From: Sphingomonas sp. S1-29
GTDB lineage: Bacteria; Pseudomonadota; Alphaproteobacteria; Sphingomonadales; Sphingomonadaceae
DNA: 64,000 bases
Direction: 5' to 3'
Assembly (NCBI RefSeq): GCF_026167545.1
Contig: NZ_CP110678.1
Span: forward strand, 2,779,501 to 2,843,500
Every line of letters begins with the position of its first letter. Position 1 is the stretch's first letter. Position numbers and translations under genes: made by a program. Positions 1 to 7,298 of the stretch are shown here, piece by piece. The notes below the pieces were generated by a model. That model ran no database searches. It was given only the letters and a program-made list of their open reading frames with translations, and had not been told where the DNA came from.

Positions 1-1322
1 CCGATTGCCAGGCGGATCACATCGGCCTCGATATCCTCGAGCGCGCGCAGATTGCCGTCGGGGCGGAATAGCGTGACGCCGCCCGATTGCTCGAATCCGT
101 TGCTCGCCTTCGAAGGTTCGGAGCGCAGCGCGCTCATCTGTGCGATCTGCGGGAAATCGGCGCGGGTGAGCGCGTCGCCGTCGCACAGCACCGCCGCGCG
201 GAACAAGGCGTTCTGCAACTGGCGGACATTGCCCGGCCATTCATAGGTGCCGAGCAGTCCGATCGCATCGTCGGTGATGCCAAGCGGCCGCAGCCCCGGC
301 TGCTCGCCGATCCGCGCGAGCATGTGGCGCGCGAGCGGCGGCACGTCGCCCGGCCGGTCACGCAGCGGCGGGATCGTGACCTGCACCACGTTCAGCCGGT
401 AATATAGGTCTTCGCGGAACCGCCCCGCCTCGACCTCGTCGGCCAGCGTCTTGTTGGTCGCGGCGATGATCCGCACATCGACTTCGCTGGCATGGCGCGC
501 GCCGAGCGACTGGACCTCGCCCGATTGCAGCACGCGGAGCAGTTTCACCTGCGCCTCGAGCGGCATCTCGCCGATTTCGTCGAGGAAGATGGTGCCGCCA
601 TCGGCTTCCTGGAAGCGCCCGATCTTGCGTTCGAATGCGCCGGTGAACGCGCCGCGTTCGTGGCCGAACAGCTCGCTTTCGACGAGATTGGCGGGGATCG
701 CGCCACAATTCACCCGGACGATCGGCTTGCGGCCGCGCGGCGAGGCGTTGTGGATCGCCTCGGCCACCACTTCCTTGCCGACCCCGCTTTCGCCTTCGAT
801 CAACACCGGCACCCGCGCGCGTGCGGCCTTGGCGGCGATCGCCAGCGCGGCGCGGAACTGCGGTGCCGATCCGACGATCTCGTCGAACGCCAGCGGCATC
901 GACAATTTCTCGGTCAGCGGGCGCAACTCGCCCGCGCTCTTGGCGCCCACCGCGATGTCGAGCGCGGCGAGCAGCCGTTCGGGGGCGAGCGGCTTGACGA
1001 GGAAATCGGTCGCGCCCGCGCGCATCGCATCGACCGCGTTGGCGACCGATCCGTTGGCGGTGAGCATCAGGATCGGCAGCGCGGGGCGGTTGCGCTTGAG
1101 TTCGGCGATCAGCCCGGCGGCGTCGCAATCGGGGGCCCAGGCGTCGAGCACGATCGCGTCGAGTCGCATCCCGTCCTGCGTCCCCAGCATCGCCAGTGCC
1201 ATCTCGTAATCATTGGCAAAAACCGTCCGCCAGCCGCGGCGCGCCGCGATCGCGGCGACCAGCCGGCGCTGCGCGGGTTCGTCGTCGATCAGCATAAGCA
1301 ACTGTTGTTCGCTGCGCGTCAT
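1..1322 (-). CDS. Sigma-54-dependent response regulator (NtrC family), 3' end cut by window edge
   Basis: The reading frame runs from an ATG at 1322 off the left edge, giving about 440 residues. The order is an N-terminal receiver domain (acidic pair near residues 13-14, putative phospho-Asp60, Lys110) and a sigma-54 AAA+ domain with Walker A GESGVGKE at 177-184 and the sigma-54 contact loop GAFTGA at 224-229. The C-terminal Fis-type helix-turn-helix presumably lies beyond the window. Proteins of this family are phosphorylated by a partner histidine kinase and activate sigma-54 promoters by ATP hydrolysis. No kinase gene is visible here. The receiver has AWAPD after the phospho-Asp in place of the usual MPxMDG, so regulation could be atypical. 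It is divergent from the oxidase/transhydrogenase operon. I could not find a convincing -24/-12 promoter to tie it to that operon. Confidence 0.9.
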   Translation of the reverse strand, partial: MTRSEQQLLMLIDDEPAQRRLVAAIAARRGWRTVFANDYEMALAMLGTQDGMRLDAIVLDAWAPDCDAAGLIAELKRNRPALPILMLTANGSVANAVDAMRAGATDFLVKPLAPERLLAALDIAVGAKSAGELRPLTEKLSMPLAFDEIVGSAPQFRAALAIAAKAARARVPVLIEGESGVGKEVVAEAIHNASPRGRKPIVRVNCGAIPANLVESELFGHERGAFTGAFERKIGRFQEADGGTIFLDEIGEMPLEAQVKLLRVLQSGEVQSLGARHASEVDVRIIAATNKTLADEVEAGRFREDLYYRLNVVQVTIPPLRDRPGDVPPLARHMLARIGEQPGLRPLGITDDAIGLLGTYEWPGNVRQLQNALFRAAVLCDGDALTRADFPQIAQMSALRSEPSKASNGFEQSGGVTLFRPDGNLRALEDIEADVIRLAI

Positions 1323-1396
1323 CGCCCTGACTGTCCCTACTGTCCCTGTTTCGAACACAAGCGGTACGCGCCAAGCATGAAAATGCACTTAAGCAG

Positions 1397-1426
1397 GCCC
1401 CTACTGCAAGGGGTGCCGCAAGGGGC
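1397..1426. other. Two mutually exclusive hairpins upstream of the oxidase subunit IV gene
   Basis: The arm CCCCT at 1398-1402 can pair with AGGGG at 1409-1413 (6-nt loop). Extended to GCCCCT at 1397-1402 it can instead pair with AGGGGC at 1421-1426. Both lie in the 166-bp gap between the sigma-54 regulator and the GTG at 1489. The pairing is directly visible, but any regulatory role is speculative. Confidence 0.3.
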
Positions 1427-1488
1427 TTGAGGGCGTGGGCGCTGCCGGTTAGAGGTGGCGCTCATATAAGCGGCAGGAGATAGCGCGC

Positions 1489-1614
1489 GTGGCCGAAAAC
1501 GGCGAAACCCCGGTACGTACCGACACCTTCGACGGCTTCATCCGCATGGTGAAGATCGGCACGGCGATCACCGTAGTAGTGACGATCGCAGTCGTCGCCC
1601 TGATCGCCAGCTGA
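1489..1614 (+). CDS. aa3-type cytochrome c oxidase subunit IV (small membrane protein)
   Basis: This 41-residue ORF starts at GTG 1489 behind a clear AGGAG at 1475-1479 (9-nt spacer). It has a short polar N-terminus, a DGFIRMVKIG stretch and one C-terminal transmembrane helix rich in Val, Ile and Ala. That is the architecture of the bacterial aa3 oxidase subunit IV family (COX4_bact), a single-helix accessory subunit of unclear function in the inner membrane. Its stop is two bases before the pntAA start, so the genes are almost certainly cotranscribed. The combination with transhydrogenase genes is one I associate with sphingomonads. Confidence 0.8.
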   Translation: MAENGETPVRTDTFDGFIRMVKIGTAITVVVTIAVVALIAS

Positions 1615-1616
1615 CG

Positions 1617-2756
1617 GTGAAGATCGCCGTCCTTCGGGAGCGCGCCGCCGGCGAAAGGCGGGTCGCCGCTACGCCCGAGACGGTGAAGAAATTTATCACG
1701 CTCGGCGCCGAGATGGCGGTCGAGACGGGGGCGGGTGCGACCTGCTCGATCGCCGATGACGCGTATCGCGCCGCGGGTGCCAGCGTCGGCGATGCCGGCA
1801 GCGTGCTGGCGGGCGCCGATATCGTGCTCGGCGTGCAGGGGCCCGATCCCGATTCGCTGGCGGGGATCGCCCCCGGCGCGTGGATCGTCGCGGCGCTCAA
1901 TCCCTTCGGCACCGGCGAGCAGGGCGGGCGCGCGCGCGTCGATCGCTACGCCGCGCTGGGGGTCGAGGCGCTGGCGATGGAGCTGATGCCGCGGATCACC
2001 CGCGCGCAATCGATGGACATCTTGTCGTCGCAGTCGAACCTGTCGGGTTACAAGGCAGTGCTCGATGCCGCCGCCGAATATGGCCGCGCCTTTCCGATGA
2101 TGATGACCGCGGCGGGCACCGTCAGCGCGGCGCGGCTGTTCGTGATGGGGGTCGGCGTCGCAGGGCTGCAGGCGATTGCCACCGCGCGGCGGCTGGGCGC
2201 GCAGGTATCGGCGACCGACGTGCGCGCCGCGACCAAGGAGCAGATCCAGTCGCTCGGCGCCAAGCCGATCTTCGTCGAGAATGTCGCGGGGATCGAGGGC
2301 GAAGGCACCGGCGGCTATGCCACCGAAATGTCCGACGAATACAAGGCGGCGCAGGCCGAACTGGTCTCGGCGCACATCGCCAAGCAGGACATCGTCATCA
2401 CGACCGCGCTGATCCCCGGCCGCCCCGCGCCGCGGCTGATCTCGGCGGCGCAGGTCGCCAGCATGAAGCCCGGCAGCGTGATCGTCGACCTGGCGGTCGA
2501 GGCCGGTGGCAATGTCGAGGGCGCGGTCGCGGGCGAAGTCGTCGAGGTGGGCGGCGTCAAGATCGTCGGCCATCGCAACGTCCCCAGCCGGCTGGCGGCG
2601 GACGCATCGGCGTTGTTCTCGCGCAACCTGTTCAACTTCCTGTCGGCCTTCTGGGACAAGGATAGCGGCCGCCCGGTGCTCGACGAAGAGATCGGCGACG
2701 CGATCCGGCTGACCAAAGGCGGGCAGGTGGTTCACGCGCGGCTGCTGGGCGCCTGA
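1617..2756 (+). CDS. pntA: Re/Si-specific NAD(P)+ transhydrogenase subunit alpha, soluble NAD(H)-binding part
   Basis: This 379-residue protein starts with GTG. It matches domain I of proton-translocating transhydrogenase, with an alanine-dehydrogenase/PNT N-terminal half and a Rossmann half containing GVGVAGLQAIATARRLGA. The enzyme transfers hydride between NADH and NADP+ coupled to proton entry, supplying NADPH. In this organism the alpha chain is split. The membrane domain II part is encoded separately at 3603, as in Rhodospirillum (pntAA/pntAB). The stop overlaps the ATG of the next gene by one base (TGATG), indicating translational coupling. Confidence 0.95.
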   Translation: MKIAVLRERAAGERRVAATPETVKKFITLGAEMAVETGAGATCSIADDAYRAAGASVGDAGSVLAGADIVLGVQGPDPDSLAGIAPGAWIVAALNPFGTGEQGGRARVDRYAALGVEALAMELMPRITRAQSMDILSSQSNLSGYKAVLDAAAEYGRAFPMMMTAAGTVSAARLFVMGVGVAGLQAIATARRLGAQVSATDVRAATKEQIQSLGAKPIFVENVAGIEGEGTGGYATEMSDEYKAAQAELVSAHIAKQDIVITTALIPGRPAPRLISAAQVASMKPGSVIVDLAVEAGGNVEGAVAGEVVEVGGVKIVGHRNVPSRLAADASALFSRNLFNFLSAFWDKDSGRPVLDEEIGDAIRLTKGGQVVHARLLGA

Positions 2757-3127
2757 TGGGCCTCTTCTCCGCGACCGAGACCAAGATCGAAACCGTCGAG
2801 CGCGACTATGCGCCGGTGCTTATCGACGGCGAGCGCGTGCTGATCGCGTTCAAGGCGGTGCGCGACCTGGTGTTCCTCACCAATTTGCGGCTGTGCACCG
2901 TCAACGTGCAGGGGCTGACCGGGCGCAAGGTCGAGATCGAGAGCATTCCCTATCGCTCGATCGTCCGCTGGTCGATCGAACGCGCGGGGACGTTCGACAT
3001 GGACGCCGATCTGCTGGTGTGGATGTCGGGAAGCGATTCGCCGCTCGAGGTGAAGGTGGCGGCGGGCGCCAACATCGTCGCGGTCCAGCAGGTGCTGGCA
3101 CGGCATATATTGGGGGCGGTTCGGTAG
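2756..3127 (+). CDS. Bacterial PH-domain protein (bPH_1-like)
   Basis: This is a 123-residue soluble protein without a signal peptide or membrane segment. It has an alternating beta-strand pattern (DLVFLTNLRLCTVNVQGL, IPYRSIVRWSIE, DLLVWMSG) and a C-terminal helix, the usual layout of the bacterial pleckstrin-homology-like domain family. Molecular function is unknown in general for this family. It lies between pntAA and hicA in the same direction and is overlapped with pntAA, so it is part of the operon. Nothing in the sequence connects it to transhydrogenase chemistry. Confidence 0.75.
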   Translation: MGLFSATETKIETVERDYAPVLIDGERVLIAFKAVRDLVFLTNLRLCTVNVQGLTGRKVEIESIPYRSIVRWSIERAGTFDMDADLLVWMSGSDSPLEVKVAAGANIVAVQQVLARHILGAVR

Positions 3128-3150
3128 CAGACACCAAGCTTCTCGAGCGG

Positions 3151-3363
3151 ATGCGCGGCAATCCCAACGACTGGCGGATCGAAGAAGTCATCGCGGTCTG
3201 CGCCGCGCACGACATCGGTTGCACGCCCCCGCGCAACGGGTCACATTACAAAGTGAAGCATCCCAGCCGCACCGAGATACTTACCATCCCGGCGCGTCGG
3301 CCGATCAAGGCGGTATATATTCGGGCGTTGGTGCGCTTCGTCGATCAGGTGAACGGAGAATGA
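3151..3363 (+). CDS. hicA: HicA-family mRNA interferase toxin
   Basis: From ATG 3151 this is a 70-residue protein with the HicA fold signature, including GSHYKV, where the His is the presumed catalytic residue of the dsRBD-like ribonuclease. HicA toxins cleave mRNA and are neutralised by HicB. The reading frame continues upstream with a plausible extra N-terminus (ADTKLLER), but the only codon at the expected start is GTA at 3124. Either translation begins at 3151 or the original start codon has been mutated. The stop overlaps the hicB start (ATGA at 3360-3363). It lies in the middle of the pnt operon. Confidence 0.8.
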   Translation: MRGNPNDWRIEEVIAVCAAHDIGCTPPRNGSHYKVKHPSRTEILTIPARRPIKAVYIRALVRFVDQVNGE

Positions 3364-3584
3364 TCGTGAACCCGCATGCGTATGAAGTCGATATCCGGCC
3401 GCTGGCTCCTGAAGATGGCGGCGGCTTCGTCGCGATTGCGCCCGAATTGCCCGGCTGCCGCTCGGACGGCGACACGCCGCAGGAAGCGCTCGACAATGCC
3501 TATGACGCGATCGCCTGCTGGATCGAGGCGGCCAATGAAATGGGCCGCGACGTGCCAGAGCCACAGCGCCGCGCCGCAGCCTGA
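3360..3584 (+). CDS. hicB: HicB-family antitoxin
   Basis: This 74-residue protein has the HicB core: beta strands with GGGFVAIAPELPGCRSDGDTPQEALDNAYDAIACWIEAA. The family has an RNase-H-like fold that binds HicA, and longer members carry a DNA-binding tail. Here no obvious ribbon-helix-helix or HTH follows, so autoregulation is uncertain. The start ATG overlaps the hicA stop. The gene sits 18 bp before pntAB, so antitoxin and transhydrogenase messages may be linked. Confidence 0.82.
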   Translation: MIVNPHAYEVDIRPLAPEDGGGFVAIAPELPGCRSDGDTPQEALDNAYDAIACWIEAANEMGRDVPEPQRRAAA

Positions 3585-3602
3585 ACCCCCGGAGCATAAC
3601 GC

Positions 3603-3902
3603 ATGGACTTCATCAGCATCCTGTCGGTCTTCGTGATGGCCTGTTTCGTCGGCTATTATGTCGTCTGGTCGGTCACGCCGGCGCTCCACACGCCGTTGAT
3701 GGCGGTGACCAACGCGATTTCGAGCGTCATCATCGTCGGCGCGCTGGTCGCGGGGGCGGCGGCGGGGTCGCCGGTGGCCAAATGGCTGGGGTTGCTCGCG
3801 GTGGTGCTGGCGAGCGTCAACATTTTCGGCGGCTTCGCGGTCACCGAACGGATGCTGGCGATGTACAAGAAGAAGGAACGGCCGGCGACCAATCCCAAAT
3901 GA
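3603..3902 (+). CDS. pntAB: NAD(P)+ transhydrogenase alpha subunit, membrane part (PntAB)
   Basis: This 99-residue hydrophobic protein has three to four predicted membrane helices and a short basic C-terminal tail. It corresponds to the C-terminal membrane domain of full-length PntA. With PntB it forms the proton channel (domain II). The soluble part is at 1617-2756, separated from this gene by the PH-domain and hicAB genes. Confidence 0.92.
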   Translation: MDFISILSVFVMACFVGYYVVWSVTPALHTPLMAVTNAISSVIIVGALVAGAAAGSPVAKWLGLLAVVLASVNIFGGFAVTERMLAMYKKKERPATNPK

Positions 3903-3908
3903 CGTCAA

Positions 3909-3977
3909 CCCAGCGCAAGCTGGGGTCTCGTCGGACAAGGGCGCGCTATCACCGGGAGATGCCAGCCTGCGCTGGCA
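3909..3977. repeat. Pair of REP-like palindromes in the pntAB-pntB gap
   Basis: Two GC-rich hairpins are visible: cccagc-gcaa-gctggg at 3909-3924 and tgccagc-ctgc-gctggca at 3960-3977. They share the CAGC...GCTG core and are about 35 bp apart. This resembles the short intergenic palindromes common in sphingomonad genomes. They lie inside the operon between pntAB and pntB, so may affect mRNA stability rather than terminate. Confidence 0.55.
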
Positions 3978-3998
3978 GGACGAATTGGGGACTAGAAC

Positions 3999-5435
3999 AT
4001 GCATGAAGCCGCACCGGTCGATCCCACGATAGCGTTCGCCTATCTGGTCGCAGGCGTCCTGTTCATCCTGGCGCTGCGCGGGCTGTCGAGCCCCGAGACC
4101 AGCCGGCAGGGTAATCGCTTCGGCATGATCGGCATGGCGATCGCGGTGGTCACGACTTTGGTGACCCATTCGGTCGCCAGCCTGCCCGAGATCCTTGGCG
4201 CCATCGCGGTCGGCGCCGCGATCGGGCTGTTCACCGCGCGGCGAATCGCGATGACCGACATGCCGCAATTGGTGGCGGGGTTCCATTCGCTGGTCGGGCT
4301 TGCCGCGGTGCTGGTCGCGTGCGCCGCGTTCCTCAACCCGGTCGCGTTCGGTATCGCGGATATGGTGATCCCGATGATCGGCGAGCCCTTCGCCGCGATC
4401 AGCCCGGTCAGCCGGGTCGAAATGGGGCTCGGCGTCGCGATCGGCGCGATCACCTTTTCGGGATCGATCATCGCGTTCCTCAAGCTCAACGGCAATATGG
4501 GGGGCAAGCCGATCCTGCTGCCCGGGCGCCATGTCCTCAACCTTGCGGTGCTCGCGGGCATCGTCGGGCTGATCGCTTTGTTCACCGTCGACCAGAGCCC
4601 CTGGATTTTCTGGACGATCACGATCCTGGCGTTTGCGATCGGCTTCCTGCTGATCATCCCGATCGGCGGGGCCGACATGCCCGTCGTGGTGTCGATGCTC
4701 AACAGCTATTCGGGCTGGGCCGCCGCGGCAATGGGCTTTACGCTCGGCAACACCGCGATGATCATCACCGGCGCGCTGGTGGGATCGTCGGGCGCGATCC
4801 TGAGCTACATCATGTGCAAGGCGATGAACCGCAGCTTCATCAGCGTGATCGCGGGCGGCTTCGGCGCGACCGAGAGCACCGCCGGCGGCGGCGGGGCGAC
4901 CGATCGCCCCTGGAAGCGCGGGAGCGCCGAGGATGCCGCCTTCCTGATGAAACAGGCCGAACAGGTCATCATCGTCCCCGGCTATGGCATGGCGGTGGCG
5001 CAGGCACAGCATGCGCTTCGCGAAATGGGCGACAAGCTCAAGCACGAAGGGGTGCGGGTGAAATATGCGATCCACCCGGTCGCGGGGCGGATGCCCGGCC
5101 ATATGAATGTGCTGCTCGCCGAGGCGAACGTGCCCTATGACGACGTCTTCGAGCTCGAGGACATCAATGGCGAGTTCGCGCAGACCGACATCGCCTTCGT
5201 CATCGGCGCCAACGACGTGACCAACCCGGCGGCCAAGACCGACAAGACCTCGCCAATCTATGGCATGCCGATCCTCGACGTCGAAAAGGCCAAGACCGTG
5301 TTGTTCATCAAGCGGTCGATGGGGGGCGCCGGCTATGCCGGCGTCGACAACGACGTCTTCTATCGCGACAATACGATGATGTTGCTCGCCGACGCCAAGA
5401 AGATGGTCGAGGATATCGTCAAGGCATTGGACTAG
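3999..5435 (+). CDS. pntB: Re/Si-specific NAD(P)+ transhydrogenase subunit beta
   Basis: This 478-residue protein has a long N-terminal membrane domain (about eight helices) followed by the NADP(H)-binding domain III. Domain III begins near VIIVPGYGMAVAQAQ and continues with HPVAGRMPGHMNVLLAEA, IGANDVTNP and KRSMGGAGYAGVDN, all hallmarks of PntB. It is the last gene of the operon. A REP-like pair precedes it. Confidence 0.97.
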   Translation: MHEAAPVDPTIAFAYLVAGVLFILALRGLSSPETSRQGNRFGMIGMAIAVVTTLVTHSVASLPEILGAIAVGAAIGLFTARRIAMTDMPQLVAGFHSLVGLAAVLVACAAFLNPVAFGIADMVIPMIGEPFAAISPVSRVEMGLGVAIGAITFSGSIIAFLKLNGNMGGKPILLPGRHVLNLAVLAGIVGLIALFTVDQSPWIFWTITILAFAIGFLLIIPIGGADMPVVVSMLNSYSGWAAAAMGFTLGNTAMIITGALVGSSGAILSYIMCKAMNRSFISVIAGGFGATESTAGGGGATDRPWKRGSAEDAAFLMKQAEQVIIVPGYGMAVAQAQHALREMGDKLKHEGVRVKYAIHPVAGRMPGHMNVLLAEANVPYDDVFELEDINGEFAQTDIAFVIGANDVTNPAAKTDKTSPIYGMPILDVEKAKTVLFIKRSMGGAGYAGVDNDVFYRDNTMMLLADAKKMVEDIVKALD

Positions 5436-5564
5436 ATTTGATCGGTTTCGGACCGAACTAGACACCCTGTCGGCAAGATCGCACCATTTCGACGGTTGTC
5501 GTATCGCGCAATATCAAGGGGTTTGAGGCATGATTGCTCCAATTCGAAGCTGATGGAGTCTTTG

Positions 5565-6518
5565 ATGCCGCAAGCCGACCACCAATCCTATACCGAGTCG
5601 CTTGGCGGTCGCGATCGTCTGATGCTGCTGGTTGCCGACGACGCCGCCGCGATCGCCGCAATCGAGCGCGCGGCCGCAGCGTCGAGCACGCGCGACCTGG
5701 TGGGGATCGCGTTTCGCGACGCCGCCGAATCGCTGTCGCGCCGTTCGCGTTTCGGCGCGATCCTGATCGACACCACCGGGGTTGCCGACGACGTCGCGTT
5801 CGAGACGCTGGCGCGCATCGATGCCGTAGCGCGCGAGCGCGTGGTGCCGGTGATCGCGAGCTTTTCGGAGCAGCAGATCGACCTGGTCGCATCGCAGCTC
5901 ACCTGGACCGCCACGCAATTTCTGTGCGAGCCCGGGGAAGCCGATCGCTATGGCGCGATCGCGCTCGCCGAGCCGGTGGCGGGGGCGGTGCTGCGCGAGG
6001 CGCCACGCGAGGCCGAACAGCGCCGGCTGCACCAGCTCAACGAAGAGGTCGCGCGGATCGCCGAAACGCTGGCGAAGCTCGCGCGCGGCGACGGCGCGGG
6101 CCAGGCGGTGACGGTGCGCGACCGGGTTAAAGGGTTCGCCGCACAGCCGCCCGCCGCCAATGGCGATGCCGAGATCGATTCGAGCGAGATCCGCGCCGCG
6201 ATCCGCGCGCGGCGGATGCGCGAGCAGTTCTTCGAGCGCGAACTCTTCGCCGATCCCGCCTGGGACATGCTGCTCGACCTGTTCGCGGCGCGGCTCGATC
6301 GCAGCCGCGTATCGGTGTCGAGCCTGTGCATCGCCGCCGCGGTGCCACCGACCACCGCGCTGCGCTGGATCGGCACGATGCGCGAGGCGGGATTGTTCGA
6401 GCGGCAGGACGATCCGTTCGACCGTCGCCGCGCCTTTATCGGGCTGACCGCGAAGGCGGTGGCGGGGATGCAGGGCTATGTCGCTGCGGTCCGTCGCGCG
6501 GGCCTGACGATTACCTGA
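5565..6518 (+). CDS. Winged-helix (MarR-like) transcriptional regulator with N-terminal receiver-like region
   Basis: The chosen ATG 5565 has GGAG at 5555-5558 with a 6-nt spacer. It gives 317 residues. An upstream ATG at 5553 lacks such a site. The first 120 or so residues look like a degenerate response-regulator fold (LMLLVADDAAAIAAIE, FGAILIDTTG, VPVIAS). The C-terminal 90 residues contain a winged helix (AWDMLLDLFAARL, VSSLCIAAAVPPTTALRWIGTMREAGLFER) with an RxxDPFDRRRAF wing typical of MarR-like proteins. It is a probable DNA-binding regulator with unknown targets and ligand. Confidence 0.7.
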   Translation: MPQADHQSYTESLGGRDRLMLLVADDAAAIAAIERAAAASSTRDLVGIAFRDAAESLSRRSRFGAILIDTTGVADDVAFETLARIDAVARERVVPVIASFSEQQIDLVASQLTWTATQFLCEPGEADRYGAIALAEPVAGAVLREAPREAEQRRLHQLNEEVARIAETLAKLARGDGAGQAVTVRDRVKGFAAQPPAANGDAEIDSSEIRAAIRARRMREQFFERELFADPAWDMLLDLFAARLDRSRVSVSSLCIAAAVPPTTALRWIGTMREAGLFERQDDPFDRRRAFIGLTAKAVAGMQGYVAAVRRAGLTIT

Positions 6519-6545
6519 CGTCGCGCAACCTGGAGCCGCAAAGGG

Positions 6546-6563
6546 CCATCGACCGATCGATGG
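6546..6563 (-). terminator. Hairpin immediately 3' of tRNA-Val
   Basis: CCATCGA at 6546-6552 pairs with TCGATGG at 6557-6563 around a 4-nt loop. On the minus strand the hairpin is followed by CCCTTTG, a weak T tract. Its first three bases on the minus strand are also the encoded CCA end of the tRNA. Confidence 0.5.
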
Positions 6564-6636
6564 TGGGCGCTGACGGGCTCGAACCGCCGACCCTCTCGGT
6601 GTAAACGAGATGCTCTACCAACTGAGCTAAGCGCCC
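6561..6636 (-). tRNA. tRNA-Val (anticodon TAC)
   Basis: On the minus strand the sequence folds as a full cloverleaf. The acceptor GGGCGCT pairs with AGCGCCC, the D arm is GCTC/GAGC, the anticodon stem TCTCG/CGAGA encloses loop TTTACAC, and the T arm holds TTCGAGC. The discriminator is A at 6564, and a genomically encoded CCA follows at 6561-6563. It is 76 nt with CCA. Anticodon TAC reads valine codons. Confidence 0.97.
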
Positions 6637-6696
6637 CTTCGCGAACCCGCGTCATAGCTTTATTTGCGCGCAGGGCAAGCGCGCGCGGGCGGTGCT

Positions 6697-7179
6697 TCAG
6701 CGAAGCCAGCGCAGCATGTGCGGATAGCGCGTGTGCGCGTCGGCGGCATCGGCGCCCGCCGCCATGCCCAGCCATTGCAGCATCGGCAGCCCGATCGGCG
6801 TACCCGCCGCGAACGCCTCGGCGATCCAGTTGCCGCCACCGCGATAGCCATCGGCGCGGAATACCAGCGCGGGATCGATCCCGATCCGCACTGCGGCGGC
6901 ATAGGACCAGGCGATCGCCCCCATCTCCTCGGCGGGGCTGGTCGATACCTCGCACAGCGTCGCGCGCAGAGGCGGTTCGGTCAGCGCGACATGCCCCGCT
7001 TCGTGGAGCAGGTCGCCGGGGTTCGTCAGCCGCTGCGGATCGTACACCACCGCGCCGCTCCGGATCGTCATCGCCGGCAGGAAGGTGTCGCGATCGATCT
7101 CGCCCGCCACCAGCGCGATGCCGATCGTGTCGAGGAACGCGGCGATCCGCGCCACGATATGCGCATCGGCTGTCGTCAT
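6697..7179 (-). CDS. Conserved hypothetical protein with HExxH metallopeptidase-like motif
   Basis: This 160-residue protein has no signal peptide. It contains LLHEAGHVAL, an HExxH zinc motif of the kind found in small zincin-like peptidases, and a second conserved region GAIAWSYAAAV. I do not recognise a named family. It is divergent from the HprK-like gene, with 119 bp between the start codons. A proteolytic role in RiPP maturation is conceivable but unsupported, since the cluster already has a B2 leader peptidase. Confidence 0.6.
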   Translation of the reverse strand: MTTADAHIVARIAAFLDTIGIALVAGEIDRDTFLPAMTIRSGAVVYDPQRLTNPGDLLHEAGHVALTEPPLRATLCEVSTSPAEEMGAIAWSYAAAVRIGIDPALVFRADGYRGGGNWIAEAFAAGTPIGLPMLQWLGMAAGADAADAHTRYPHMLRWLR

Positions 7180-7298
7180 CGCATCCCATCCTTGCCGCGA
7201 ACACAGGCTATCACCGCGCCGCGCCGGGTACGAGCCTTGCGGTGCGCGCCGCGACCCGGCATCCCTAGGCGCGTGGATGACGCGCCGGGGGGGCTGGG

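Noticed and set aside
1323..1488. Sigma-54 (-24/-12) promoter for the pnt operon
   Set aside because: No GG-N10-GC spacing with a good match was seen, though the regulator is adjacent.
3345..5465. 706-codon open frame opposite pntB and neighbours
   Set aside because: It runs antisense to well-supported genes, has low-complexity His/Arg/Asp-rich translation and no domain. High GC makes such frames common.
7180..7298. A second precursor in the gap before the kinase gene
   Set aside because: No short ORF with leader-like pattern was found in either strand.
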